The notes under the pieces are model-generated. The model made no database searches, was not told the origin of the DNA, and saw nothing but the letters and a program-made list of their open reading frames with translations. Below, piece by piece: positions 12,341 through 23,239 of a DNA stretch of 64,000 nucleotides (positions are counted from its first letter, which is position 1; each line of letters begins with the position of its first letter). This DNA comes from Ficedula albicollis (taxonomy: Eukaryota; Chordata; Aves; Passeriformes; Muscicapidae), in assembly GCF_000247815.1 (NCBI RefSeq), contig NC_021680.1, positions 1,178,001 to 1,242,000 of the forward strand. The letters run 5' to 3'. The position numbers were made by a program, and so were the translations under genes.

Positions 12341-13262
12341 GTAAGCTAGTGTGTAAATATCACTGTGCTAAAGAGAAGAACTTGAGAAGCTTTAATTTTT
12401 GTCTGCTGTGATGCAATTTAATTAAGGCGGGACACATGTGAATTCCATTAACACCCTCCTTCATCCTCTCAGCCCAAAAGTCTGGGTTTATTCTAGTATT
12501 GTTGGTTAAGACAGAGCATCAGGGTGAGGAGACAGAAAAAAATTGCCTTTCTCTTATATCAAGCAAACTGCAGTATATATTTTCTGATGATAAATGTGTA
12601 GTAGTACATCATACTCAAGAGTAGTTTTGCTGGTATTTATAAGCTTGTATCCCTGTGTTCATAATTTTATGACTGAATTCTAAAAATAGAATTGCTTTTG
12701 GAATAGTACTTCTACTGGAGATAATAAAATACATTTAGCTTGTCTTGTGAATTCTAAAAATAGAATTGCTTTTGAAATATAGTACTTCTACTGGAGATAA
12801 TAAAATACATTTAGCTTGTCTTTTTGGACATTTCCCTCACAGTCCTCTTCCCATTCTACTAGAGTCCTAATGCTGTGTTTGTGATGGTGTAATGTGAATT
12901 AGCACAGGATTGTGGTTTTGCTGAAAGCTCAGTGTAAAGAGAATGTGGGCTGTGAATGAGCTCTCAGACAGCCATCCACGTTCCAGTTCTGGGCCTTTGG
13001 TTTGGCCAAGGATGTTGTCTCACTTTTTCCTTACATGTGCTTTGATGAGCAGCTCTGGGGTTTATATGTGTGAGGAGTGCCAGCTCAGTGCATGAGAATT
13101 GCTATGAAGTTCTAAAATTTCAGTATCATTAGGGCCTGTAGTTTGTACCTCCATCTCACATAAAAAGGCAAGAGATCTGAATATGTTCAAATAGTTTCTG
13201 GAAAAAAAAACTTTGCTTACCAGTGAGTGGCAATGTGTCAATGAATGCTGTCTGTTTTCCAG
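12341..13262 (+). other. RALGPS2 intron with 74-bp tandem duplication
   Basis: A 922-bp intron (GTAAGC...TTTTCCAG). It contains one adjacent two-copy duplication, listed separately (12675-12822). Nothing else is recognised. Confidence 0.9.
12675..12822. repeat. Two-copy tandem duplication, 74-bp unit
   Basis: A unit beginning GAATTCTAAAAATAGAATTG at 12675 recurs at 12749 with a few changes (GGAATAG versus GAAATATAG). The start of each unit is itself a near-palindrome, GAATTCTAAAAATAGAATTG, so each copy could fold at its left end. Confidence 0.9.
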
Positions 13263-13353
13263 ATATTCCTATGTTGCCTCATGTCCAAAAATATCTAAAC
13301 TCAGTTCAGTACATAGAAGAACTACAAAAGTTTGTAGAAGATGACAATTACAA
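13263..13353 (+). CDS. RALGPS2: RALGPS2 exon: end of RasGEF domain
   Basis: A 91-nt exon after TTTTCCAG with donor GTAAGT at 13354. It completes the split aspartate codon and reads [20 protein letters not shown] then QKFVEDDNY, finishing with two bases of lysine. This is the last helix region of the RasGEF domain. The sequence is essentially identical to the mammalian RALGPS2 sequence as I recall it, which indicates strong constraint. Confidence 0.97.
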
Positions 13354-13470
13354 GTAAGTACAAAATGCTATAAACTGACCATAACTTACTACAAAATTAC
13401 TTCCATAACTCAAAGCCTGTCACTTGTGAGATTGCATTTGCACTGGGGAATTGAATTATATTGTGTAGGC

Positions 13471-13550
13471 GTCCCTGATGGCAGGGGGTTGGAACTAGAT
13501 GAGATTTAGGGTTCCTTCTGACCCACACCATTCTGTGATTCTGTGATTCT
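13471..13550 (+). mobile_element. CR1-type LINE 3' tail fragment
   Basis: The sequence GGTTGGAACTAGATGAGATT followed by TTCCTTCTGACCCACACCAT and TCTGTGATTCTGTGATTCT is the 3' end of an avian CR1 retrotransposon. It includes the terminal 8-bp repeats (two copies of the TGATTCTG type). CR1 copies are generally 5'-truncated; this one keeps only about 80 bp and no ORF. Confidence 0.88.
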
Positions 13551-14350
13551 GCACCTCAGACACACCAGCTGTGAGCACCTGAGTTTCCAGCAGGATGTTG
13601 TGCTCAAGGCACTTTCCCACATGCTGAATGGCAGATCTGCTTCTTTTTCTATGCCAGACTGCACCAAGCCCTTGCTTCAGGCTGGTTTGGTCTGCTGAGA
13701 AAGACTTTCTACACGTCTCACCTGTAACACTGTTCTGTCATTAAGAGGAATCCTGCGATTGGAGATGGCTTAAGTCATTCTTCATCAGAATAAAACCATC
13801 TCTGCATCCAATCCTGAGTTTTTACTGAGTTGATTTAAAGCTTTCATTTGCAGATAATACTTCATTTTATGCTTTTCTCTTTGATTGGGTTATAAAATGT
13901 GAGTAAAATGTAAGCACTTGATTTTTGAGAGGCAAGTTCCTTTCTGTCTCTGCCTGTTGCTCCCAGCCTCCCACCCAAGGTTTCTACATCTTTAATTAAA
14001 AGATTATTACTGTATTAAGTGATTTGGCATCCAGCAAAACTGGGGGATGGAAATCTCTGGCAAGAGACAGGAACTGAGGATAGCAAACACCCTAAGGCAA
14101 ATCTGTTGCCTATGAAGGAAGGTTTTGTTCATTGGCTGATGTTCTCGAGGAGGTTCCCCACCCATTCCCATCCTGCCCACCTGGGAAGTTTGTCACCTCA
14201 GAGGGCTTGAATTGGTTGCTTGTGCAGCTCCCTTGGAATGGCAGGAGGGGGATGCACATTTAGGAGCAGCTGTGCTTTGCCATTTAATAGCCCTAACTTG
14301 AATTTACTGAAAGACAGCAAGTGGGGACCCTTCAGTTTTGTCAGAGAGCA

Positions 14351-14720
14351 GTTAACGAGGACTCAGTTCACAAGAAGACCCTTGGCTTCTTTTCTGAGGT
14401 TTGTAAGTTATTCTCTGCATGTCCCTGAGGAAGCGTCCAGCTTTTCCTTTTCCTGGGATGTTCTACAGCCTGATTTGGGAAGTGTCACTTGTCTATCACT
14501 GAGAGTAAAGCTCTGGTCAAACATTTGAAGGAAGGGTTAACGAGGACTCAGTTCACAAGAAGACCCTTGGCTTCTTTTCTGAGGTTTGTAAGTTATTCTC
14601 TGCATGTCCCTGAGGAAGATCCAGCTTTTCCTTTTTCCAGGGATGTTCTACAGCCTGATTTGGGAAGTGTCACTTGTCTATCACTGAGAGTAAAGCTCTG
14701 GTCAAACATTTGAAGGAAGG
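14351..14720. repeat. Two-copy tandem duplication, 185-bp unit
   Basis: The unit GTTAACGAGGACTCAGTTCA... at 14351 is repeated from 14536. The copies differ by a few substitutions and indels (GAAGCGTCC versus GAAGATCC; TTCCTGGGATG versus TTCCAGGGATG). It is the longest of the local duplications in this window. The divergence between copies argues against a simple assembly duplication. Confidence 0.93.
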
Positions 14721-15901
14721 AAGAAAAAAAGCCAACCCAAACCCAAGCTTCTTACCTGCAGTGTCTCCTTAGTACATTGTATTCTGAATTCTGCTCTCCA
14801 CCTTCCTTCACCTTCACTGGGTAGCACTCACTAGCAGTGGGAATTTGATTGATGAAGGAGCTGCAGTCTCTTCATCCTGTACAATCCATGTTTTGGTAGC
14901 AGGGCAACGACTGGAGACAATGGCACATAAATCAGAAGCATGGCTGCTGTTCACAACATCTGGTTTTGCATTGATGGGTTTTGTACATCTCCAGGCTGAA
15001 TGTTTTTATGGCTGAGGACTGTATTTGAAGAATTGTTCTTACTTAAGAACAATTGGCTCTTCTACTTTTCATCCCCTAAGGTGTCTGTCAGCAAAAAGGT
15101 TGAAGTTAGAGAACAGTCACTATGACTTGAATGCATGTGTTTTGTTCCTAAAAGATTTAATTTTAAAAAAATTAAATTATAAAATTGTAATGAATCATTG
15201 CTATACTGTCTGGGAATGGGAGGGAGAGGACCTGTCAAACTTTAAACTTTTCTCCCCAAAATTGAATAGATGCTTTTTCAGTGTTAGTAGTTTCAAAGAT
15301 TTTAGTTCTGCAAACTGTGTGGACAAGACACACTTAAGCTTCCTGGAATTATCTACTCCTGTAGTCTGCCTTCTCTGTGGGCCTTCTGGAAATGGCATTA
15401 AAAAGATACAGAAAAACCTTGAATTATGTCTGAAATCAAGTTGATAATTTATTTTCCAAAACACAAAAGAGGATTTTGGCTTTTGGATGAGTTAGGACAA
15501 AAGGCTTGGTGCTTGGCACACTAGTGCACTTAATATAAAAATTTAAAATATTAAGTATTCCAAGAATAAATATTTCAGCCAAGGTGGGGGGAGAAGTTCT
15601 GTATTATTTTCATTTTTATTTTCACAGACTTTAGCTGGAGTAGCAGTTTCATGTGTGTGCCAGCCACCTTGGGGCACTGGAGGGCTTGGTGGTCTGTATG
15701 AACTAAAGCAATAGGCAGGGAAAAACCAAGTTTGAATATAGTGTGTGCTAAAGATAACTCTGCTCTGTTTGTATTACCTTCATAGTATTTTTTGCAGTCA
15801 CAAAATCAGGCAGCTTGCAATGATAAATTTAAAAAATTTGTCTTCACAAACTTACGTTTTTATTTCCTGATGAAGTAATTTTTAATGTTTCTTTAATGCA
15901 G

Positions 15902-15969
15902 ACTTTCATTAAAGATAGAACCAGGGACCAGCACGCCCCACTCTGCTGCTTCCAGAGAAGATTTAGTAG
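15902..15969 (+). CDS. RALGPS2: RALGPS2 exon: linker after RasGEF
   Basis: A 68-nt exon after TTTAATGCAG with donor GTAAAT at 15970. It reads (K)LSLKIEPGTSTPHSAASRED then LV and leaves one base of a glycine codon. It links the GEF domain to the proline-rich region and is rich in serine and threonine. IEPGTSTP is family-specific. Confidence 0.95.
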
Positions 15970-16623
15970 GTAAATGCTTAATAAATGTAAGAAGACTTGA
16001 GGTTGTCATGTGCATTATTTTAGAATTGCAGATGTGGAAAATATTTACCTGAGGCTATAAAGAAGTGTGAAGTTTAAACACTGCATGTTTGTAATAAAAA
16101 GTCTAAAGGTGATCTGTAAAGAAGGAACTGAGTAACTTTTTTAGGTTCTTGTATGTATTGTGGCACTAAGTTGTTAATGTCATTTGGGGTGAAGAGCTAT
16201 TAAATATTCATTCTTTGTTGTGTCTAGACAGGAGGGCCTTCATCTAAACTTTTCATGGCACAATATGCTTCCAAAAATGAACATTCTTCTTGGTCAATGC
16301 CAAAAGTGGTTGAAGGCAGGAGTTTGAAAATGTAGAATCAGTGAGAAGTGCCCAGCATTGGTGTAGTGAATGCAGCCACCTTTAGGACTTGCAAAATATT
16401 TTCACTGGATAGTTTCTTTGAACTAAATGTGTTTGGTTTTAATCCTGTGCAAAAACCCTGAAGTGCAGGGGGTTTAATTATCAATAGAACAATGAGTTTT
16501 ATTGCAATTATCACTTATAAAGGGAGTTTAGGCAGTTTGGTGCAACTTCTCCATGATTTTCTAAGAAGTGACCCTGACAGTAATTCTGAAATTACTTGGG
16601 AGTAATGTCTTTTTTCTTCCCAG
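15970..16623 (+). other. RALGPS2 intron
   Basis: A 654-bp AT-rich intron between GTAAAT and TTCTTCCCAG. I see no repeat or other feature in it. Confidence 0.9.
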
Positions 16624-16759
16624 GCTCTGAAGTTGGAGCATCTCCACAAAGCGGACGGAAAAATGTTGCAGCTGAAGGAGCTTTGCTACCACCAACACCC
16701 CCTTCACCTCGGAACCTGATACCCCATGGACATAGGAAATGTCACAGTCTGGGATACAA
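16624..16759 (+). CDS. RALGPS2: RALGPS2 exon: PxxP SH3-binding region
   Basis: A 136-nt exon after TTCCCAG. Its donor is GTCAGC at 16760, weaker than consensus. It reads (G)SEVGASPQSGRKNVAAEGAL then LPPTPPSPRNLIPHGHRKCH and SLGY, leaving two bases of an asparagine codon. The PPTPPSP stretch is the PxxP motif that in the RalGPS family binds SH3 domains of adaptors. The following basic HGHRK and SHSLG-like serine are typical phosphosite context (inference). Unspliced translation past the donor gives a false ending KSAFYLT. Confidence 0.96.
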
Positions 16760-17596
16760 GTCAGCATTTTACTTAACCTAAAAATCCCAAGCTTTTTTTT
16801 TTTTTTTTTAAGTGATGTATCATCTTAAAATACAAAAGCTTTGCTTGTAAAAAGTAGCATGACTTGTACACAGTTCTTCACTTACAGAGCAATTTGTGGC
16901 CAGGGAGCAAGCTCAGAACTATAATGCTGGTATCCCAACCAAAGAGAATTTAATCAAAATAAGGAGGCTGAAGTTTTGATGATAAGACTAGTCAATGAGT
17001 TAACCAGAATGGCTCTTTCTGAATGACAAAGCTATCACTTTTTAGTAACTCAATGCCACTGTAATTATTTCAAATTCAAAATTGTATCTCTGCTTTATTG
17101 GTATTTTTACAGGGAGACATCCTTTTTAGACTTTCTTTGTAGACTAACTCTGTTTAGTAATGGCTTCAGGTTTTTTCCATATATGTGTACTTCGTATAAT
17201 ATCTTGATGATTTTCTTATCATTTCCCTTGTCATGTCTTCAAAATGCAAGACTGTAGCTACCCATTAATGAATAGCTTCTATTATGTAAATTTACCTTTA
17301 ATGAGCTGGAATGCAATGCTGCAGATCAGTTATGTGTTATAGAAGACAAAAATAGCATAAGATAGTGAAAGTCATTGTTAATATACTCCTGACTTCTTCT
17401 TTGTTACATGAGTTCTGTGCAGTTTTAAAACTGGCAGTTGCTATCGATAATTTATTTGTGCACAATTGCTTATGGCTTGGCCATGATTTAATTTGGCTTC
17501 AGGAGCACAGTGCATGCAGTCCTTCAGGATGTTAAAGCAGCTCCTAGGACGCACCAAAGGCGAGGTTGTAACAGCTGTGTCCTTGTTGGTTTCTAG
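16760..17596 (+). other. RALGPS2 intron
   Basis: An 837-bp intron with a T(18)-type run at about 16793-16810 shortly after the donor. It ends in GGTTTCTAG. Nothing else is recognised. Confidence 0.88.
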
Positions 17597-17748
17597 TTTC
17601 ATACACAAAATGAACACCACCGAATTCAAAAGTGCGACATTCCCCAACGCAGGACCGCGGCACCTGCTGGATGACAGCGTCATGGAGCCCCACGTCCCAT
17701 CCCGAGGGCAGGCTGAGAGCTCCACCCTGTCCAGTGGAATTTCAATAG
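17597..17748 (+). CDS. RALGPS2: RALGPS2 exon: serine-rich linker
   Basis: A 152-nt exon after TTTCTAG with donor GTAGGA at 17749. It reads (N)FIHKMNTTEFKSATFPNAGP then RHLLDDSVMEPHVPSRGQAE and SSTLSSGISI, leaving one base of glycine. KSATFP and RHLLDDSV are shared by RALGPS1 and RALGPS2. The region is predicted to be disordered and serine-rich. It is GC-richer than its introns and contains several CpG dinucleotides. Confidence 0.96.
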
Positions 17749-19897
17749 GTAGGAGCTGCAAACACACCCAAAAGCCTGGGCTTTTAATGAAGATTTTAGC
17801 ACAATTAAGTGGTGATTGTGCCTGCAGCAGTGCTGTTCTAAAATGCTGTTGTAGAACGAATCTGAGAAATGTAGGGGAGGGAGAGCGACTTCATTTATAC
17901 AGCATGAGCTGAGAAAATATGAAAAAGAAGATTTTTTTTTTTTTTCCCCCCTATTAATGATACAGCTTCTTGTACTCCTCTTCCTCAGTGGATGTGGAAG
18001 GAAGTGCAGGACATGATTTTTTTATTATCTTCCCCCCGCAAATCAATTCAAGTTTAAACAGTTTTATAGTGGGATTTCTATTTAAAATGCCATATTTACT
18101 TGGTAGTGTGAATTGCTGACAGTTTTAAGAGCATAATTTCTAAATGCTTCTGACTTTGACAGAAGATAGAAATCTAATTTTCAAATACCTGAAAATGTCA
18201 GAATCTACTAGATTTTGATGAATTATTTATCTTCATATATTTAGGGTGGTGCTTTTTTTGAGAAGTTCTGCTTCCTGAGTTTCTTCTGTGACAAGAGATG
18301 CTCTTTTTTCCTGTTGCACATAGATCTTTTAAGTGGAGGGAGGACAGGACACAAGTGCTTCTCAAATCCCAAATCCACCAGCCAGGGCTGACAAATGCTC
18401 TCACCACAATCTCTTTTCTTAGAATTATTTGTTTGATAGAATTCAATGGTGTTCAATTTTTATGCATTTATGGTGAGGAAAGACCCTTGCAGTGCTTCAC
18501 ATTTTTTTGGAAAACTGAATTTTTAAAAGCAGTTTTGGTTTTTAGCCTTTGTGGAAGGAAACAAGGTCACAGACTGTCAGATGATGCTGCTTTCAGGAGC
18601 TGTTCATATATTTTCTTGAGGAAAAGGCCATTTGAAATTAGACCAAAGTAGTTGGTCTAAGTGAACCTGTTCACATTAGACAGCTTCCACTATTTAACGT
18701 GCATTGCCTGTCTCTGTTCCCTGTAGGTTCTTTACTGTGGCAAAGTTTTCCTCTTCAAAGTCATCCATCAGGAATGGTGCTACTCCTCAGCATCCAGGCA
18801 GCTTCCATTCCCAGGGATTGCACAGTGCAGGAGAACCAAGCTGAGATGTATCATTGTCCTTTTCTCAGGGCAATGTTTTATGGATGTTTTCTGTCTAAAT
18901 GCCTAAGAAATTCTCTGTAGTCAATCCTTTTTTCCCTGGTAAATTATTTCTGTACCTCCATTAGAGCCTAGCAGGGAAGGTTTGCCAGAGCTGACAGGCA
19001 GTTTTTCATAAGATACAGCTGAGAACCAGTCACCATTTATATATTTTGGAGAGTATAGGATTTTCCTACTTTGTCTCCTCTCTGAATTTTTCAATTCTGT
19101 TCTCTAGTTCAAGCATGACCTGACAAGCTGGAACAAAATTGCCACTTTAGAAGACTTGTATAAATGACTTGTAAAACAGCAACCTTGGGCATTTAGTGCA
19201 AGATCAGCATTTGTGGTTAGAAATTCCCCTCTCCCATTCTCCTTCACTTCCAGCCTCCCCATACTCAGTTATATCACTGTTTTGACAGTCCAACAGTGTT
19301 GTTATTTTTGCTGCTTCTTGATGATGAAAATTTGAATGACACAAAAGGTTTGATAGAGGTTCTAGAAATACTCATGGAAGAAGAGGGTAAGTTCTAGAGG
19401 TTTTCAGTATCTATTACTGCAGAATTCTTGGAAATGTAAGTTGTCTGGCATTCTGTGCTGCTGCCTCGGCAGGATTTAAGGAAGTTGATTGAAGCTGCTG
19501 AGTTCCTCCATCGTGTTTGAAGTAGTCTGTTTACTCAGGACTTGGAATTAGTACAGTCACTGCAGCAGGGAGGAGGTTTATGGTATTCTACAACACAGCT
19601 TCAAAAGACAGTCAGGAAAATGTCTCCTGAATGTGTGCACTGAAAGGAGTGTTATTCCTCACCTTGCCCATAAATGTGGATTTAAACCTGTTGCTCTAGA
19701 AACAGGACTACCTTTTTTACATATAAGCCTATATAGGACTTAACTTTTTGGATAAATGATCCTTCTTCAAAACATGGACAGAGTTTCTGCTATGTCAGCA
19801 CCTTGAATGTGCCTTTAAAGACAACTGTAATGCTGCTTTTAATCACCGTGTTTTGAGGGCTCAGAGGTGTTTAGACCTTTCCAGTCCTTTCATATTG

Positions 19898-20091
19898 GAG
19901 GATCTGATAGGATCTGCCTCTGTTAAATATCAAAACACCACCAATGTAACAACACTGTCCGTAGGAATCCGTCAGCAAGTCTGAGCTAAATCATGAGGAT
20001 CTGATAGGATCTGCCTCTATTAAATATCAAAACACGACCAATGTAACAACACTGTCCATAGGAATCCGTCAGCAAGTCTGAGCTAAATCAC
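19898..20091. repeat. Two-copy tandem duplication, 97-bp unit
   Basis: The unit beginning GAGGATCTGATAGGATCTGC at 19898 recurs at 19995 with about three substitutions (CTGTTAAAT versus CTATTAAAT, ACACCACC versus ACACGACC, CCGTAGG versus CCATAGG). It is intronic. Confidence 0.93.
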
Positions 20092-22522
20092 ACATTGGAG
20101 CAATAATGGACGTTTTGGTTATGCCATGCTGGGAAGGGCTGACAGTCTGTTCTGGGAATGGTGCAGAGCATGCCACAGTTTTTACATCAATGTCATTAAT
20201 ATTTCACATATAGTATATAAGAATATACTAACTGAGTGTGTTTCATTGCAATGAATGATTGCTAAAGCAGCAGCAATGCAGAAAGTAAGACGAGTATGGA
20301 GTTTGCTCAAAATAGGCCAATCTGTGATGTGGCAGCCATGGTCAGAGACCTTTATCAGATTATTTTCTTTATTTCAGCGATTGGAGGCTGATTATGTACA
20401 TTCAACGCATTCTGAAAGCAAACAAAATAATAAAAATACTAAAGATACAGCCTCTTTTATACTGATTTCTTGTGCTTGGGTCAAAACAGTTGTTGTTCCT
20501 AGTGCTGTGGGACAGTGTTCCATAGCTGATGGTCATGTGCGTGCAGGAATCAGGGAGCTGTACCTCTGGTTCTGTTGCCATCATCCTATATTATAAATAG
20601 GTGCTTGTTTTCTGGACAGAAGATTTTAAAAAGGTGAGAAATCTTTTTCAAGCAGTGCCAGGGCTATCCTGATAAGAAGGAAGAAACACTTGTCCAGTCC
20701 CATATACAGTGTCAGATGGGAAATGCTCTCTTGAATTCAGGAATCTAACAAGAGGAAATAATACCTTGTAAGTTTTAGACGTTTATAATGTAGATAGCTG
20801 CATTTGAGCTGATTACAGTTGGAGCTCTTTATAATCACATAGAGAACTGATTCAAGCATATGATTCATCTCATTCTTAGGCAGGTGGCTAAAAAGAGTTT
20901 ACATGGCTTGAGCCCTTAAAACCCCACTTTATTTCTGTTGATTGCAGACACTTTTGAGAGACAACATGTGAAAATACAGATGAATAGTGCTGAAAATGTC
21001 TGTTTTGTACAGACAGTCCTTAATATTTGCTTTCAGTAAATTAGGACAGATGCTTCTACTTGCAGTGGAAGTTCACTGAGAACCCCCACTCACTGCTATC
21101 AGCCAGACCTAAAGCTACAACGTGGTTTTGTTCTTGGAGGGCTGTGTTTGGATGAGGTCACTGTTTTGGTGAGGTCACTGTGAACACTCTGCCCTCCTGA
21201 GGTGTGAGCACTGCTTTTGGCTGGGTTCAAGGAACCACCTGCACACTGGTACCACCTGTTCTCTGCGTGTGTTTGCCTACTGTCACCTCCTCAACTAAAA
21301 GCAGGACAAATTAAGATGTTTTTACACTCAGAAATAGCATGACATTTCCTTTACTTCTAAGATACTAAGATATTTTTCTAAATAATACGTGGTTCTCTAT
21401 TCATTCCCAATTTTCTTACACTTTTAAAGTATTTATAGCTTAGGTGTGCTCTTAAGTATCTTTGCAGGAATGTTCAGCTTGTTTCATTAATGTTCTCAGA
21501 AGCTTTGGATTTCCACCATTTCTTACAATTTGGCTCTGCTACGTTAGTTTGTTTACAGTGACAAAATGTTCAAATAATTCTTAAGAAGTAAAGGGACAGT
21601 GAAAAATAGGCCCCTCTTTTATATATTGCTTCTGTGTGGCTTTTCTCCTTTTAGAGCGTCTAACCTAAAGGATGGAAAGTCATTTTGCTAAGGAAGTTGT
21701 TCTTTGAGAGTGCTGTCTCATGCATATCACTTATAAAAATAGATGTCAAGGTATGAACACAGGAACACTGTTGAAATTGAGATTGTAACTTGAGGTGTTC
21801 AAAAATTCACAGGAAATAATTATGGATTGTGTTTGTAACAGTGTTGGATGCAAATTCTTTTTAAGCTTTTTTTTCCCCACTTACTTTTCCTGATCTACAA
21901 TTATATCGATGAAAGCTCTGAAAAAACTAGTACTCTTGAGCATTTGCCTTTGTGTGTTGCAATCACTGGAGAATGGCTTTGGCCTTTGTTCTAATGCAAT
22001 TGGAGGAATTAATGCTGCAGAATCAAAGAAAGGTATTTTAAATCAGTGTGAATTAATGTAAGAAAGTGTCTTTGTAAGAACAGTACATTTCCTAACCTAA
22101 ACTGGCATGAAATACATATGAGAATATCAGCATTTTGATGAATTCCTCTATTAAGTCACCACCTCAAAGTTACTGAATTCTACATGGGATTTTGTTTCTC
22201 TTTAAATAAATGAAGTATAGGTGTAGGTACACAGTGTATTCATTTACTTTCAGGGGTCTTGGCGCCTGTAGAGTAGAAAAGACCTTTACACAGCCGGTGT
22301 TTGTTTGGTTCTTTAACCTGTACTGTGCTGTTAAGGTGTGTAGAACTCTGAGTCATCCAATCAGATTTCAGGTAGGGCTTCAGGCAGAAGAAATATTTAT
22401 TTATATTTCCTTTATATGAGTATATGGATGGTTTATTTATATTTTTCCTTTGTATGATACATGGATGCCTATCTCTTGCATTAAAACCTGGTTTTGCTGT
22501 TGTGAACTATTACATCCTTAAT

Positions 22523-22666
22523 GATAGGATGAATTTAGTAACTGTGTAGTGTTAGAAGTTAAAAATGCACATGAAGGTGCCTGGATTTTCATCTTTAGTG
22601 ATAGGATGAATTTAGTAACTGTGTAGTGTTAGAAGTTAAAAATGCACATGAAGGTGCCTGGATTTG
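22523..22666. repeat. Two-copy tandem duplication, 77-bp unit
   Basis: GATAGGATGAATTTAGTAAC at 22523 recurs at 22600. About 66 bp are identical between copies, ending in GGTGCCTGGATTT. The near-identity suggests a recent event. A more degenerate TTTATTTATAT-CCTTT...ATGGATG duplication lies just upstream at about 22395-22467. Confidence 0.92.
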
Positions 22667-23129
22667 AGAGGAGAAGATACAGTCTAGCACTCAGGTTCTT
22701 TCCCAGTCTTTCTTGGTATTGTTTGGTCCAAGGCTCACGCTCTGGATGTGTTGAAATCAATGTAGTTGTACAAACTCCCTGTTTCTGCCCCATCTTTATC
22801 CATTTGGTTATTTGCTTTTGCTGATTTTCACAATAAAACTATGGTATTAAAAGTTTCTATCAGTTCTCTGCCATGGTATTGCTTAAGTCCTCTGCCAGGG
22901 TTCCTACCATCTGTATTTGGTTAACTGGGGAGCCAGGGTTAAGCTGCTTAAACTTTTCAATAGTTAAATGGCCGTGAGCTATATATAAGGATTTGTGGTG
23001 TAGTTGTGAATTCACCAAAGCTGAACAGGTCTTTCAGGGCATGCAGCCCATCTCTGTAGTGTTATCTGGGCTGTGCTGTGCTGCAGCCGTTGGTGTTCAA
23101 GCCTCTTGACCAGTTTTGTGTTTTCACAG

Positions 23130-23239
23130 TAGAATTTCAAGCTCTGCCGGGTCCGTCACCAGCTCTGGAAACACGGTATAACCGGAGCCAGGAGAGTGTC
23201 GATGACAGATTTGGGAAGGGGAAAGAATTTTTAGCCTGA
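23130..23239 (+). other. Candidate alternative RALGPS2 exon (phase-compatible, in-frame stop)
   Basis: A pyrimidine-rich tract ending TTTTCACAG (AG at 23128-23129) precedes an open stretch. Entered with the single G left by the exon ending at 17748, it reads VEFQALPGPSPALETRYNRS then QESVDDRFGKGKEFLA and a TGA at 23237-23239. The block has several CpGs and a coding-like base composition unlike the surrounding AT-rich intron. Internal GT donors are possible: GTCCGT at 23151 would give a 21-nt microexon that preserves frame (phase 1 to 1), and GTATAA at 23176 would not. It could be an alternative terminal exon, a poison exon, a microexon with conserved flank, or chance. I do not recall this peptide in known RALGPS proteins. 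Confidence 0.3.

Larger units (their letters stand above)
13354..15901 (+). other. RALGPS2 intron with CR1 tail and 185-bp duplication
   Basis: About 2.5 kb. It holds a short CR1 3' tail (about 13471-13550) and a 185-bp two-copy duplication (14351-14720). The open frames overlapping the duplication (14220-14528 and 14489-14713) share their C-terminal peptide only because of the duplication. The frame at 15025-15444 is not recognised. Confidence 0.85.

Noticed and set aside
14220..14713. Two open frames sharing a long identical C-terminal peptide
   Set aside because: The similarity results from the 185-bp tandem duplication and is not evidence of a repeated protein domain.
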